A stretch of 6,689 nucleotides of DNA from Pyrinomonadaceae bacterium (GCA_013812565.1 JACCTF010000147.1:1-6689), one strand, 5' to 3'; shown: positions 1 to 5,654, counted from the first letter of the stretch. The notes: generated by a model not told the origin, from the letters alone. Numbers and translations: made by a program.

Positions 1-51
1 GGCACGGAGTTTCTGACGAGTTGGATCAGGCAGATTGATTTAAGCGAGCGG

Positions 52-67
52 CTGTCCTTCGCCAAAA
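52..67. repeat. Left terminal inverted repeat of the insertion sequence
   Basis: The sequence CTGTCCTTCGCCAAAA is the exact reverse complement of 1184-1199. The bases outside it (51 and 1200) do not continue the match, which fixes the outer boundary to within a base or two. Confidence 0.88.
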
Positions 68-123
68 TTCTATTTCACTGAAGATGTTTGACTTCTCCAC
101 GTGCCCTCAACACACTTGGGGGC

Positions 124-1152
124 ATGATTAGTTTCTTAGGTGTGCTCATCTCAAGCCTCATCTCAGCCTTCATACGTCCTTGTGACCAGGCGCTGGAAAA
201 CCTTGCGCTGCGGCAGCAACTTTCAGTCTTCAAACGCCTCCATCCACGTCCGCCACTCCGACAAAGTGATCGCCTGTTCTGGGTCTGGCTCTCCAAGCTC
301 TGGGATGGCTGGCGCAATGCTTTGATCATCGTCAAGCCTGAGACTGTGATCAGCTGGCATCGCCAGGGGTTTCACCTCTTCTGGACCAAGATTTCGCAGC
401 CAAAGAATGCCGGACGTCCAGCCACCAGTGCCGAAGTCAGCTCGCTAATCAAGCGCATGGCTGCGGCCAATCCGCTGTGGGGAGCACCACGCATTCATGG
501 GGAATTGCTCAAGCTCGGCATTGACATCGCGGAACGAACCGTGTCGCGGCTGATGCCGCGGCAGCGCAAACCGCCATCCCAGAGCTGGCGCACATTCCTC
601 GACAATCATCTCAAAGAGTTGGTCTCTGTAGACTTCTTCACCGTGCCAACGGCGACATTTCGTGTGCTGTTTGTATTCGTGGTGCTCTCGCATGACCGCA
701 GGAGGGTATTGCACTTCAATGTCACTGAGCATCCGACCGCAGAGTGGACAGCACAACAGATCATCGAAGCCTTTCCTGAAGATCGAGCACCGCGCTATCT
801 GCTGAGAGATCGGGATCAGATCTACGGCGAGGATTTCCGTCAGCGAGTGAAGGGAATGGGGGTCGAGGAGTTGATCACCGCAGCTCACAGTCCCTGGCAG
901 AATGCTTATGTGGAGCGGCTGATTGGATCAATTCGACGTGAATGCTTGAATCATGTGATCGTGCTTGGAGAGCATCACCTGCGCAGCATCTTAAAGTCCT
1001 ATTTTGAATATTACCATTGCGCGCGGACACACTTGTCGCTGGGGAAGGATGCGCCGGAGGCGAGACCAACACAGAGGCCGGAGAGCGGAGAAGTGATTGA
1101 ACTTCCACAAGTAGGCGGGCTGCATCACCGCTATGAACGGCAAGCAGCCTGA
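124..1152 (+). CDS. IS transposase, rve/DDE integrase core domain
   Basis: This is the predicted transposase of the surrounding element, 342 residues from ATG 124. The N-terminal part (about residues 20-60, with the LENLALRQQL motif) is the conserved leader seen in this family. Residues 95-145 (GRP, then NPLWGAPRIHGEL) form the HTH-type DNA-binding region. The catalytic core follows, with D170 (SVDFF), D229 (RDRDQIYG) and E264 (NAYVERLIGSIRRE), a D-35-E spacing. The tail carries the YYHCARTHLSLGKDAP motif typical of rve integrases. All catalytic residues are present, so the enzyme may be active. The frame is also open upstream to a TTG at 88, but ATG 124 fits the usual start of homologues better. 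Neither start has a clear Shine-Dalgarno at good spacing. Confidence 0.9.
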   Translation: MISFLGVLISSLISAFIRPCDQALENLALRQQLSVFKRLHPRPPLRQSDRLFWVWLSKLWDGWRNALIIVKPETVISWHRQGFHLFWTKISQPKNAGRPATSAEVSSLIKRMAAANPLWGAPRIHGELLKLGIDIAERTVSRLMPRQRKPPSQSWRTFLDNHLKELVSVDFFTVPTATFRVLFVFVVLSHDRRRVLHFNVTEHPTAEWTAQQIIEAFPEDRAPRYLLRDRDQIYGEDFRQRVKGMGVEELITAAHSPWQNAYVERLIGSIRRECLNHVIVLGEHHLRSILKSYFEYYHCARTHLSLGKDAPEARPTQRPESGEVIELPQVGGLHHRYERQAA

Positions 1153-1183
1153 TGAAAGGTGTGAAAACACGCGCTGAATTGAT

Positions 1184-1199
1184 TTTTGGCGAAGGACAG
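1184..1199. repeat. Right terminal inverted repeat of the insertion sequence
   Basis: The sequence TTTTGGCGAAGGACAG pairs perfectly with 52-67. It lies about 30 bases after the transposase stop. On the minus strand it is read through by the interrupted gene at 1200-1473, adding IS-encoded codons to that reading frame. Confidence 0.88.
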
Positions 1200-1473
1200 G
1201 TGTTTGATGGGGTGGTGGCGCTTCGCCTGCTCTTTTCTCTGGCTCTGCTTTCGTTAGCTTTTCGGCTGCCCGCTTCTTTGATCGGACAGGCTTGGCTGCC
1301 CGTGGCAGTGATACGGTGGTGTTCGCTTGGTGTGGCGTCGGCGGCGTGGCGGCCGTGGTGGTCTGGGCGCTTCGTGCGGTCAGCGGTACGACGATGTATG
1401 CGTGAACAAAAAAGCAGAAGCTGATCGCAAGACAGGCGATGCCGCAGGCTAAGAATGCGTGCTGCCTTTTCAT
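1200..1473 (-). pseudogene. Small membrane-anchored/exported protein, 3' end cut off by the insertion sequence
   Basis: I do not recognise the family. From ATG 1473 the protein begins MKRQHAFLACGIACLAIS, a short basic start followed by a hydrophobic helix (about residues 7-31). This looks like an uncleaved signal anchor or signal peptide. A Thr/Pro/Ala-rich stretch and then a Lys/Arg/Glu/Ala-rich stretch (about 60-85) follow. After about 91 codons the frame enters the insertion sequence and runs on inside it to a stop at 991, giving a 160-codon chimera whose last ~69 residues are antisense to the transposase. A GAGGAG ribosome binding site lies 8 bases before ATG, and a TTGCGG/TATAAC promoter lies further upstream (1536-1564), so the stub is probably still expressed. 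I read this as a real gene broken by transposition. The original C-terminus is unknown. Confidence 0.6.
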
Positions 1474-1535
1474 GGGCGAGGCTCCTCGGGGTTAGAGAGG
1501 AAAAGGCACAACAAATGTGTCAAACTGCGCCGCCC

Positions 1536-1564
1536 GTTATATACCTCCCTTCCTTTCTCCGCAA
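1536..1564 (-). promoter_or_regulatory. Probable sigma-70-type promoter for the truncated gene at 1473
   Basis: On the minus strand, TTGCGG (1564-1559) and TATAAC (1541-1536) are separated by exactly 17 bases. The -10 box matches the consensus at 5 of 6 positions; the -35 box matches at only 3 of 6, chiefly TTG. The expected transcript start lies about 55 bases before ATG 1473. It lies downstream of the hairpin at 1693-1724, consistent with an independent transcription unit. Confidence 0.4.
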
Positions 1565-1692
1565 GAGAAATTTAAGAACTCCGATAAAAACGGGGCAGGG
1601 ATAATTATCTATTTCCTTATCGCCCAACATTCTGACACTCCGCTTCCGGCTGCATTTCATAAGCCCAATAAACCGAGTATCAGCAAAGTGAT

Positions 1693-1724
1693 TGAGAGGG
1701 CGATGCCTTGTCATCGCCCTCTCA
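1693..1724 (-). terminator. Long perfect hairpin downstream of the secreted-protein gene, probable terminator
   Basis: The arms 1693-1705 and 1712-1724 pair perfectly over 13 bp (TGAGAGGGCGATG with its complement) around a 6-base loop. The hairpin starts about 58 bases after the stop codon of the minus-strand gene at 1782-2108 and precedes the next promoter. The following bases on the minus strand (ATCACTTTGC) are not a true T-run. Termination is therefore inferred from stem strength and position; it could instead be an mRNA 3'-end stabiliser. Confidence 0.5.
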
Positions 1725-1781
1725 GCATGCCTAGCGAAGTTGTTCAAGGTCTCGCTTCAGACCGCACCGCACCTTTCAGTG

Positions 1782-2108
1782 TTACGGGGTCTTTGGACTG
1801 GTTTGGTTGGGTGTGCCTGTGCCAGTCGTGTCTGTTGTGCCAGTCGTGGTTGCCTTGTCCGCGTTCTTGTTGCCGCGATTCGATTTCTTCTTTTTGCTGC
1901 TTTTCTTCGTAGTAGCTGTGTCGCCAGTGGTACTCGTTTGGCCTTCGCCTGTAGTGCTTTTTTGGCTCGTGCTGCCTGACTGACCCGACTGGTTCGGCTG
2001 ATCTGATTGCTTGGGTTGGCCTGACTGGCTAGGTTGTTGGGCGAAAACGAAGCTGCCGCAGCTCAGCACCAAACTGAGCGTCAGCGCTAATGCGAGGTTT
2101 TTCTTCAT
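1782..2108 (-). CDS. Small secreted low-complexity Ser/Thr/Gln/Lys-rich protein
   Basis: The product has 108 residues. A classic signal peptide covers residues 1-23 (MKKN, a hydrophobic core LALALTLSLVLS, then FVFA just before QQ), so export with cleavage around residue 23 is likely. A Cys at 17 (LSCGS) sits in the hydrophobic region but is not a convincing lipobox. The mature part has repeated short units (QSGQPKQSDQPNQSGQSG), then Thr/Gly/Ser stretches, a strongly basic run KKSSKKKKSNRGNK (about residues 68-81) and a Thr/Gly/Pro tail. No folded domain is visible; it is probably disordered. The ribosome binding site is AAGGGA about 8 bases before ATG. Proteins of this kind are common hypothetical exported proteins in Acidobacteriota and no function is assigned. 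The basic run could bind polyanions, which is speculation. Confidence 0.75.
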   Translation of the reverse strand: MKKNLALALTLSLVLSCGSFVFAQQPSQSGQPKQSDQPNQSGQSGSTSQKSTTGEGQTSTTGDTATTKKSSKKKKSNRGNKNADKATTTGTTDTTGTGTPNQTSPKTP

Positions 2109-2400
2109 CGTTGTGTTCCCTTCTGCTAATGTTCTGCCCTACCATCTGGCAGCGTGCAAATACCAGGCGCACTTAGCTCTCGCATAAAGCGCTCGTATGC
2201 GCTGAACCAGGGCAGGGAAAGAGACGTGTCCGGTGCCCCCGTCACCGTTCGGCCAAGCGTCACTTGGTTTTTATTGATGCCCAAAGACTATGCCTATCGA
2301 ACCGCAATAGCAAGACTGGAGATAAAAAAGTGAGCTCCTGAGCGTGGCCAAAACCTCGCTAGAAGGCCAAAATTGACCGCTGGTGAGGCTTTTCTGTTTT

Positions 2401-2476
2401 GGAGGTAGTTAGGGCCTTCTACCGTCTCTCTTAGCCCGTTGTGGAGGTAGTAGTATCCTGCTTACTGGCTCTCTTA
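2401..2476. repeat. Imperfect 33/34-bp tandem direct repeat
   Basis: Copy one (2401-2433) and copy two (2443-2476) both start GGAGGTAGT and end CTCTCTTA, with a diverged middle. The repeat period is about 42 bases. It lies about 150-225 bases upstream of the ferritin-like gene, so it could be a regulatory duplication. No known binding site is recognised. Confidence 0.45.
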
Positions 2477-2552
2477 CGACATTTTTAGTATAAGTTCGGG
2501 ACACTAATCCCTTAGCTATAGTGCATATGTCAAAGGTCTAGTAACCGTCGCT

Positions 2553-2576
2553 GTTGCCGCTCAATCTCGCGGCAAC
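2553..2576 (+). promoter_or_regulatory. Leader hairpin upstream of the ferritin-like gene
   Basis: GTTGCCGC (2553-2560) and GCGGCAAC (2569-2576) pair perfectly over 8 bp around an 8-base loop. The hairpin ends 50 bases before the start codon. The stretch between it and the gene is purine-rich, with AAGGA 5 bases before ATG. If it is transcribed it would be a 5'-UTR structure; no T-run follows, so it is not an intrinsic terminator. Confidence 0.4.
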
Positions 2577-2626
2577 ATTCCAGAGAACAAAAGGGTAGAA
2601 ACAAGAAAAAAGGAAAAAGGAAAATC

Positions 2627-3133
2627 ATGGCTATAAATACGTTAGAAGAGAAAATGGTGCACGGACTTGGCGATATTTACGATGCCGAGCATCAGTTTCT
2701 TGAGATGATGCAGGAAGCGCTGCCGCAGGCAAACTCTGACACAGTGAAATCACTGCTTCAACAACACATCGCTGAGACCGAGCAGCAGATCAGCACGTTG
2801 AAGCAGGTTTTCGAAGCTCTTGGGAAGAAGGCCAAGCGGGTTAGCTGCCAGGGTGCTGCTGGCATTGTGGCCGAAAACCAGAAAACGCTGAAGCAAGTCT
2901 CCAAGAAGCCAGCCCTGGCTGACCTTGCCATCGCTGGTGGTTCCTCAAAGGTTGAACACTATGAGATCGCTTGTTATAGAAGTTTGATCACTGGTGCCCA
3001 GCAAATGGGCCAGAATCAGATCGCGCTACTGCTTCAGCAGAACTTGCAGCAAGAAGAGCAAACCGCACAGAAGATCGAGCAGAGCACGCCAACGTTGTTC
3101 CAAAAAGCAATGGCTCAGGCGGCAAGCGCTTAA
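2627..3133 (+). CDS. YciE/YciF-family (DUF892) ferritin-like protein
   Basis: The product has 168 residues, the usual length for this family of soluble four-helix-bundle, ferritin-like proteins associated with stress responses. The characteristic elements appear in order: LGDIYDAEHQFLEMM (about residues 14-28), HIAETEQQISTLKQVFEALG (47-66), KVEHYEIACYRSL (108-120) and QNLQQEEQTAQKIE (138-151). Candidate di-metal ligands on the four helices are D20/E21, H47/E50, E110/E113 and E143/E144; this assignment is by analogy with the family. There is no signal peptide, so it is probably cytoplasmic. A strong AAGGA ribosome binding site lies 5 bases before ATG. It is followed after 116 bases by the DUF1772 gene on the same strand, with possible co-transcription. 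The physiological role (metal storage, ferroxidase or stress protection) is not established. Confidence 0.88.
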   Translation: MAINTLEEKMVHGLGDIYDAEHQFLEMMQEALPQANSDTVKSLLQQHIAETEQQISTLKQVFEALGKKAKRVSCQGAAGIVAENQKTLKQVSKKPALADLAIAGGSSKVEHYEIACYRSLITGAQQMGQNQIALLLQQNLQQEEQTAQKIEQSTPTLFQKAMAQAASA

Positions 3134-3249
3134 CAGAGATAGTCGGCCAGGATAATCAAAATCGAATAGGGCTCTACTTTGTGTTCCTCGCTGCAGCCGC
3201 GATGGAAGGTCCAGTGGAAGAGTCTGCACAAACCGAACAGGAATGAGCG

Positions 3250-3708
3250 ATGGATATCTTAGGCTTTGTCGCGTTAGCCGTGACTGGATTTACTTCGTGT
3301 GCGGAATTCGGCTCCTATGCCTTTGTGCATCCTGTGGTTCGTCAACTGCCGCAGGAACACCACATCCGCGTTGAGCAAGGGCTGCTGAAAACCTTCGGCC
3401 GGGTGATGCCTGTGCTGATGACGTTGTGCGTGATCTTGTCTATTTCCTACGCCATACAGATGAATGGAGTCGAAGGCACAGCACGCATCGTTCGTTGGGC
3501 AGCGGCCGGTTCCTTCAGCGCCGCTTTGCTATCTACCATCATCTTCAATGTTCTGATCAATCTCGCCACAGGACGCTGGAGTGCCGACAATCCACTGGAG
3601 CAGTGGAAGGAGACGAGAAATCGGTGGGAGTTCTTTCAAGGCTTACGCTCGTGGCTGCTGCTGATTGGCTTTGTGCTGCTCTGTTTGGCGATGACGCTCC
3701 ATTCATGA
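3250..3708 (+). CDS. DUF1772 / anthrone oxygenase-like four-helix membrane protein
   Basis: The product has 152 residues with four predicted membrane helices at about residues 3-24, 51-70, 79-104 and 132-150. The family-typical segment is present: helix three ending FNVLINLATGRW (about 99-110), a short polar loop with DNPLEQWKETRNRWEFFQGLRS (about 113-134), then the last helix. Asn at 100 and 104 and the Trp/Arg-rich loop correspond to the conserved positions of DUF1772. Despite the anthrone oxygenase name given to some members, the reaction of most bacterial ones is unknown. The ribosome binding site AGGAA lies 7 bases before ATG. There is no obvious partner enzyme or polyketide gene nearby, so I would not assign a substrate. 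Confidence 0.8.
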   Translation: MDILGFVALAVTGFTSCAEFGSYAFVHPVVRQLPQEHHIRVEQGLLKTFGRVMPVLMTLCVILSISYAIQMNGVEGTARIVRWAAAGSFSAALLSTIIFNVLINLATGRWSADNPLEQWKETRNRWEFFQGLRSWLLLIGFVLLCLAMTLHS

Positions 3709-3834
3709 AAAGGATCGTAGCCTTGAGCCGCAGAGAGAGAGCGATTTTGGAATAGAAGTTAAGCTGCTGGTCGCGAAAACTCGGACTGACTTTGATCTTT
3801 GCTCTGAGCGCCAGTGATTAATAAATCTGTAACT

Positions 3835-3901
3835 GTCAGAGGCCATGACATCGTGGACTGTTCCTAATTGAGCCATCAACCACGACATCGTGGACTCTGA
3901 C
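3835..3901. repeat. Nested direct and inverted repeat structure
   Basis: A 17-base direct repeat with one mismatch, CCATGACATCGTGGACT (3843-3859) and CCACGACATCGTGGACT (3880-3896), is spaced 37 bases start to start. The second copy contains a palindrome, CCACGA-CA-TCGTGG (3880-3893). The pair is framed by an inverted repeat, GTCAGAG (3835-3841) and CTCTGAC (3895-3901). It covers the 3' end of the minus-strand gene C and the convergent junction with the DUF1772 gene. It may be a recombination or excision scar, a protein-binding site or a terminator-like structure. No T-run is present. Confidence 0.55.
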
Positions 3902-4490
3902 GTTGAAAATTCGCTCCAGAGTCTGAGCAAGATCGCTGGAAGGCCTTTCTGGCAGGCCTCTCAGCTTCTCTCCACAATGAAAATAATATCTCCCGGAATC
4001 ATTCGATTTTATCCATCTTCTGCAACCTCGCAGTCGCACCCGGTCGATGCTGCTACCGTTCTCAGTCAGACGCAAGTTGAGGCCGCTGATCTCTGCCAGG
4101 TAGCGACGGCTCTCCAGCATGCGCAGCAGTTTGACCTTCTGCTGGAAGCTGACAAGCGTTGCTGGACGCTGATCCTCTGGCACGAACTCTCGCACGCCTT
4201 CATTGATGGCCCGCAGCAAGGCGAGTGGTTCTGGGTCAAGCGATAGATCGCGTGCCCTGAGCTTGACCTGCCACGCACGCGGCGCTCGGCGACCGATCTG
4301 CACTCTTCGGTCTACGACTGGACTGCCGCTCCTGCAGTGCTCTGATCAGCTGGCGCAGCTCGGCTGCCGCCCTAGCAGGTAGCAGCGGGCGTCGACTCGG
4401 CTGCTCGGCTGCCACGAGTCTCAACTTGTGCGTATCTTTCGCCGCCGCTGCACTCGTCTTATCCGGGTTGTCGCTCGGCTTGCCTGCCAT
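3836..4490 (-). pseudogene. Gene C: uncharacterised basic protein, split by a frameshift
   Basis: I do not recognise the family. ATG 4490 has a good GGAG ribosome binding site 5 bases upstream. The first frame encodes a Lys/Ala-rich, probably disordered N-terminus (MAGKPSDNPDKTSAAAAKD) and then a helical stretch ending LRQLIRALQER. It then runs out of frame to a stop at 4236. From about 4323-4328 the +1 frame takes over with a convincing sequence (SPVVDRRVQIGRR, then LSLDPEPLALLRAINEGVRE and VSFQQKVKLLRMLESRRYL). Removing one base restores a single protein of about 217 residues. A GTG at 4303 could start the downstream part alone (155 codons), but it has no clear ribosome binding site. The last ~55 codons look less protein-like and cover the repeat at 3835-3901, so the true end may lie earlier. 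The gene sits 53 bases downstream of gene B. Confidence 0.5.
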
Positions 4491-4543
4491 CTCTCTCCTC
4501 TGTTCTTATTCTCACCCGTCTTTGTTGGATCAACAGCCCTTGA

Positions 4544-4801
4544 TCAGTCAACCTCGAGGCGTTCCACGATGGCCGCCTTGATACGCTCGATCAGTTGCCG
4601 GCGCCCGGTGATGCTTCTTAGATTGATGTTGAACTGCAGCGGCGAGACTCTCGGCAGATCAAAGTAGAGGATCTGCTCTGAAGTCTCACGATCAAAGGCT
4701 ACCCCGTATGAGTACGGCGTGTCGCTGCGGCCTAGTTCGTCGAGAACGGCTGTGATCACTGCACGCACATCCTCTTTGTCTCTCAGTTGATGCTGGCTCA
4801 T
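4544..4801 (-). CDS. Gene B: small uncharacterised acidic/basic mixed protein, intact
   Basis: The product has 85 residues, from ATG 4801 to a stop at 4544. It begins MSQHQLRDKEDVRAVITAVL, predicted helix, followed by a central hydrophobic/aromatic part (YSYGVAFDRETSEQILYFDL, about 31-50) likely to be strands. It ends with a charged helix (RRQLIERIKAAIVERLEVD). The pattern suggests a small alpha/beta fold. There is no signal peptide or membrane segment. The frame is open upstream to 5050, but ATG 4801 is chosen because GGGAAG lies about 4 bases before it and it overlaps as ATGA with the stop of gene A's restored frame, a hallmark of translational coupling. I know no family for it. It is the only complete member of the A-B-C set. 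Confidence 0.6.
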   Translation of the reverse strand: MSQHQLRDKEDVRAVITAVLDELGRSDTPYSYGVAFDRETSEQILYFDLPRVSPLQFNINLRSITGRRQLIERIKAAIVERLEVD

Positions 4802-5195
4802 GCGTCTTCCCGCTTTGCACAATTGGCTTGATCCCTCTCGAGTTGATGCCTTGCATCGAGTGTGGCGAAAAGATTCACCCGCCGCATCAACTCGGTGGCG
4901 GTCGCCTGCGGTGAGGATTTGATCTGTCCGGCTTATCCGGTTGCTCCGCTTGTTTCTGATCAGGTGCGGCGTTAAGTTCGTCGAGCAGCCTCCGCGCACG
5001 CCCCAGCGCTTCGATGTAACGGCTCGTACTGCCCGACTCGCAAGCTTCAACCAATTGCGTCAGCACCGCATGAAATTCGTCCACCGTACCTGCAAGTCCG
5101 GTGTTCAGCTCTTCTAAACGCGCGACCTGCTGGCTCAACTCTTCGACGAAGACCAAGCGTCGTTTCGCTCCCTGCTCTTTAAGTTCTTTGCTCAT
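4798..5195 (-). pseudogene. Gene A: uncharacterised coiled-coil protein, split by a frameshift
   Basis: I do not recognise the family. From ATG 5195 the first frame encodes MSKELKEQGAKRRLVFVEEL and a heptad-like helix (residues about 18-45, QQVARLEELNTGLAG), then a second helix with RYIEALGRARRLLDELNA. A polar linker (DQKQAEQPDKPDRS) follows, and then an Arg/Pro-rich out-of-frame tail to a stop at 4887. In another frame the region from about 4926 down to 4798 reads SSPQATATELMRRVNLFATL and so on, ending exactly in TGA overlapping gene B's ATG. One added base near 4927-4935 would join the two parts into a protein of about 132 residues. The second frame has a TAA just before the junction, so it is not a separate long ORF. 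No clear ribosome binding site precedes ATG 5195; a CATAAT lies about 7 bases upstream, so leaderless initiation is conceivable. Confidence 0.5.
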
Positions 5196-5354
5196 GGTGT
5201 GATTATGCCAATTTAGAGGGCAGCGTGCGACTTGTGGTTGGCGATGTTCTTAAGCCATCGGCTCTCCCTGCCGCAACCGCCACTATTATCTTCCTCCATC
5301 AATCAAGTCACTGATCCGCAGTGGCAAAGATGTCGGCGGGTGTGGCTCGCGCTC

Positions 5355-5654
5355 TTAGTCGGCGGCATACGTGGCGAGCATCGCTTGAGTGAGTTCCCTT
5401 GATAGTTCATGCAGCTTGGCCAGCATCCAACTGGGTGTGATCTCGCGCACAGCTGTGCCGAGCCACAGCACGGCCGCGGCTGGCTCCGGCGCTTGGTCAT
5501 CAGCTTGCGCCCTGGCGACAAGCGGTGTGGCACGTTCCTCTTCTTCCCGATGGATCTGTTAGTCAGTGACTTGCGCGAATGCGAAGGAAGTGTCCTGTGC
5601 TGCGTCCTATCCGAGTTCAACCTTGAAGTGTTCTCAGCGGCACTCTTCTTTCAT
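5355..5654 (-). pseudogene. Gene P: uncharacterised small protein with three in-frame stop codons
   Basis: A single reading frame from ATG 5654 to TAA at 5357-5355 covers 100 codons with stops at codon 7 (TGA, 5636-5634), codon 16 (TAG, 5609-5607) and codon 32 (TAA, 5561-5559). Between and after the stops it looks protein-like: EHFKVELG, then DAAQDTSFAFAQVTD, then QIHREEEERATPLVARAQ, and an amphipathic C-terminus with WLGTAVREITPSWMLAKLHE. All three stops can arise from single C-to-T changes (CGA, CAG, CAA). GGAGG abuts the ATG with no spacer, so the original start is uncertain. The frame is also protein-like just upstream (about 5723-5655) and after the terminal stop to a TAA at 5286. The family is unknown. 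It follows the methyltransferase gene by about 80 bases on the same strand. Confidence 0.4.

Larger units (their letters stand above)
52..1199 (+). mobile_element. Insertion sequence with DDE integrase-type transposase
   Basis: The element is bounded by a perfect 16-bp inverted repeat (52-67 and 1184-1199), which extends imperfectly inward to about 21 of 23 matches (52-74 against 1177-1199). If the termini are taken one base in, the ends read TGT...ACA, as in many IS3/IS481-type elements. It holds one transposase gene that fills almost the whole length, leaving about 70 bases before it and about 30 after. I see no target-site duplication: the bases just outside (…GAGCGG and GTGTTTG…) do not match. 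The right end interrupts a minus-strand gene (1200-1473). Known: single-ORF elements with an rve-type integrase core move by DDE chemistry. The exact IS family is uncertain (IS481/IS3-like). Confidence 0.85.
2109..2626. other. Gene-free intergenic region with repeats and divergent leaders
   Basis: No convincing coding frame is present on either strand. It must hold the promoters of the divergent genes at 2108 (minus) and 2627 (plus), but I find no strong -35/-10 pair. A TATAGT (2517-2522) is the best -10-like candidate for the plus gene, with a poor -35. Visible structure: an imperfect palindrome CGCATA…TATGCG around a central AGCGCT (2181-2201); a weak 5-bp hairpin followed by five T (2253-2272); an 8-base inverted repeat AGAAGGCC/GGCCTTCT (2361-2368, 2413-2420); an imperfect direct repeat (2401-2476); and a leader hairpin (2553-2576). 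Confidence 0.55.

Noticed and set aside
445..888. Minus-strand 147-codon frame inside the insertion sequence.
   Set aside because: It is antisense to the transposase core and has no ribosome binding site or recognisable motif.
1152..1424. Plus-strand 90-codon frame starting at the transposase stop.
   Set aside because: It crosses the right IS end and is antisense to the truncated exported-protein gene, which has a promoter and ribosome binding site.
1517..1979. Two plus-strand open frames rich in Cys and Ser.
   Set aside because: They are antisense to the secreted low-complexity gene and the intergenic hairpin; the composition is an artefact of the repetitive opposite strand.
2253..2272. 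Short hairpin followed by five T on the plus strand, resembling an intrinsic terminator.
   Set aside because: The stem is only 5 bp and no plus-strand gene precedes it within the window except the distant transposase.
2277..2333. Plus-strand 18-codon ORF starting MPKDYAYR.
   Set aside because: It is too short, has no ribosome binding site, and gives no independent sign of translation.
3890..4246. Plus-strand open frame with an HELSH (HEXXH-type) zinc-peptidase-like motif near its end.
   Set aside because: It is antisense to gene C, whose minus-strand frame has a ribosome binding site and more protein-like sequence. The frame stops 20 residues after the motif, lacks a third ligand and is Trp-rich as expected for a shadow.
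5303..5620. Minus-strand 105-codon open frame.
   Set aside because: It is Ser/Arg/His/Cys-rich and low in hydrophobic periodicity, and it shadows the protein-like frame of gene P.
5355..5654. Selenocysteine or stop-codon readthrough in gene P.
   Set aside because: Three different stop codons are present, no selenocysteine-type hairpin is seen after the TGA, and neighbouring genes also show inactivating defects.
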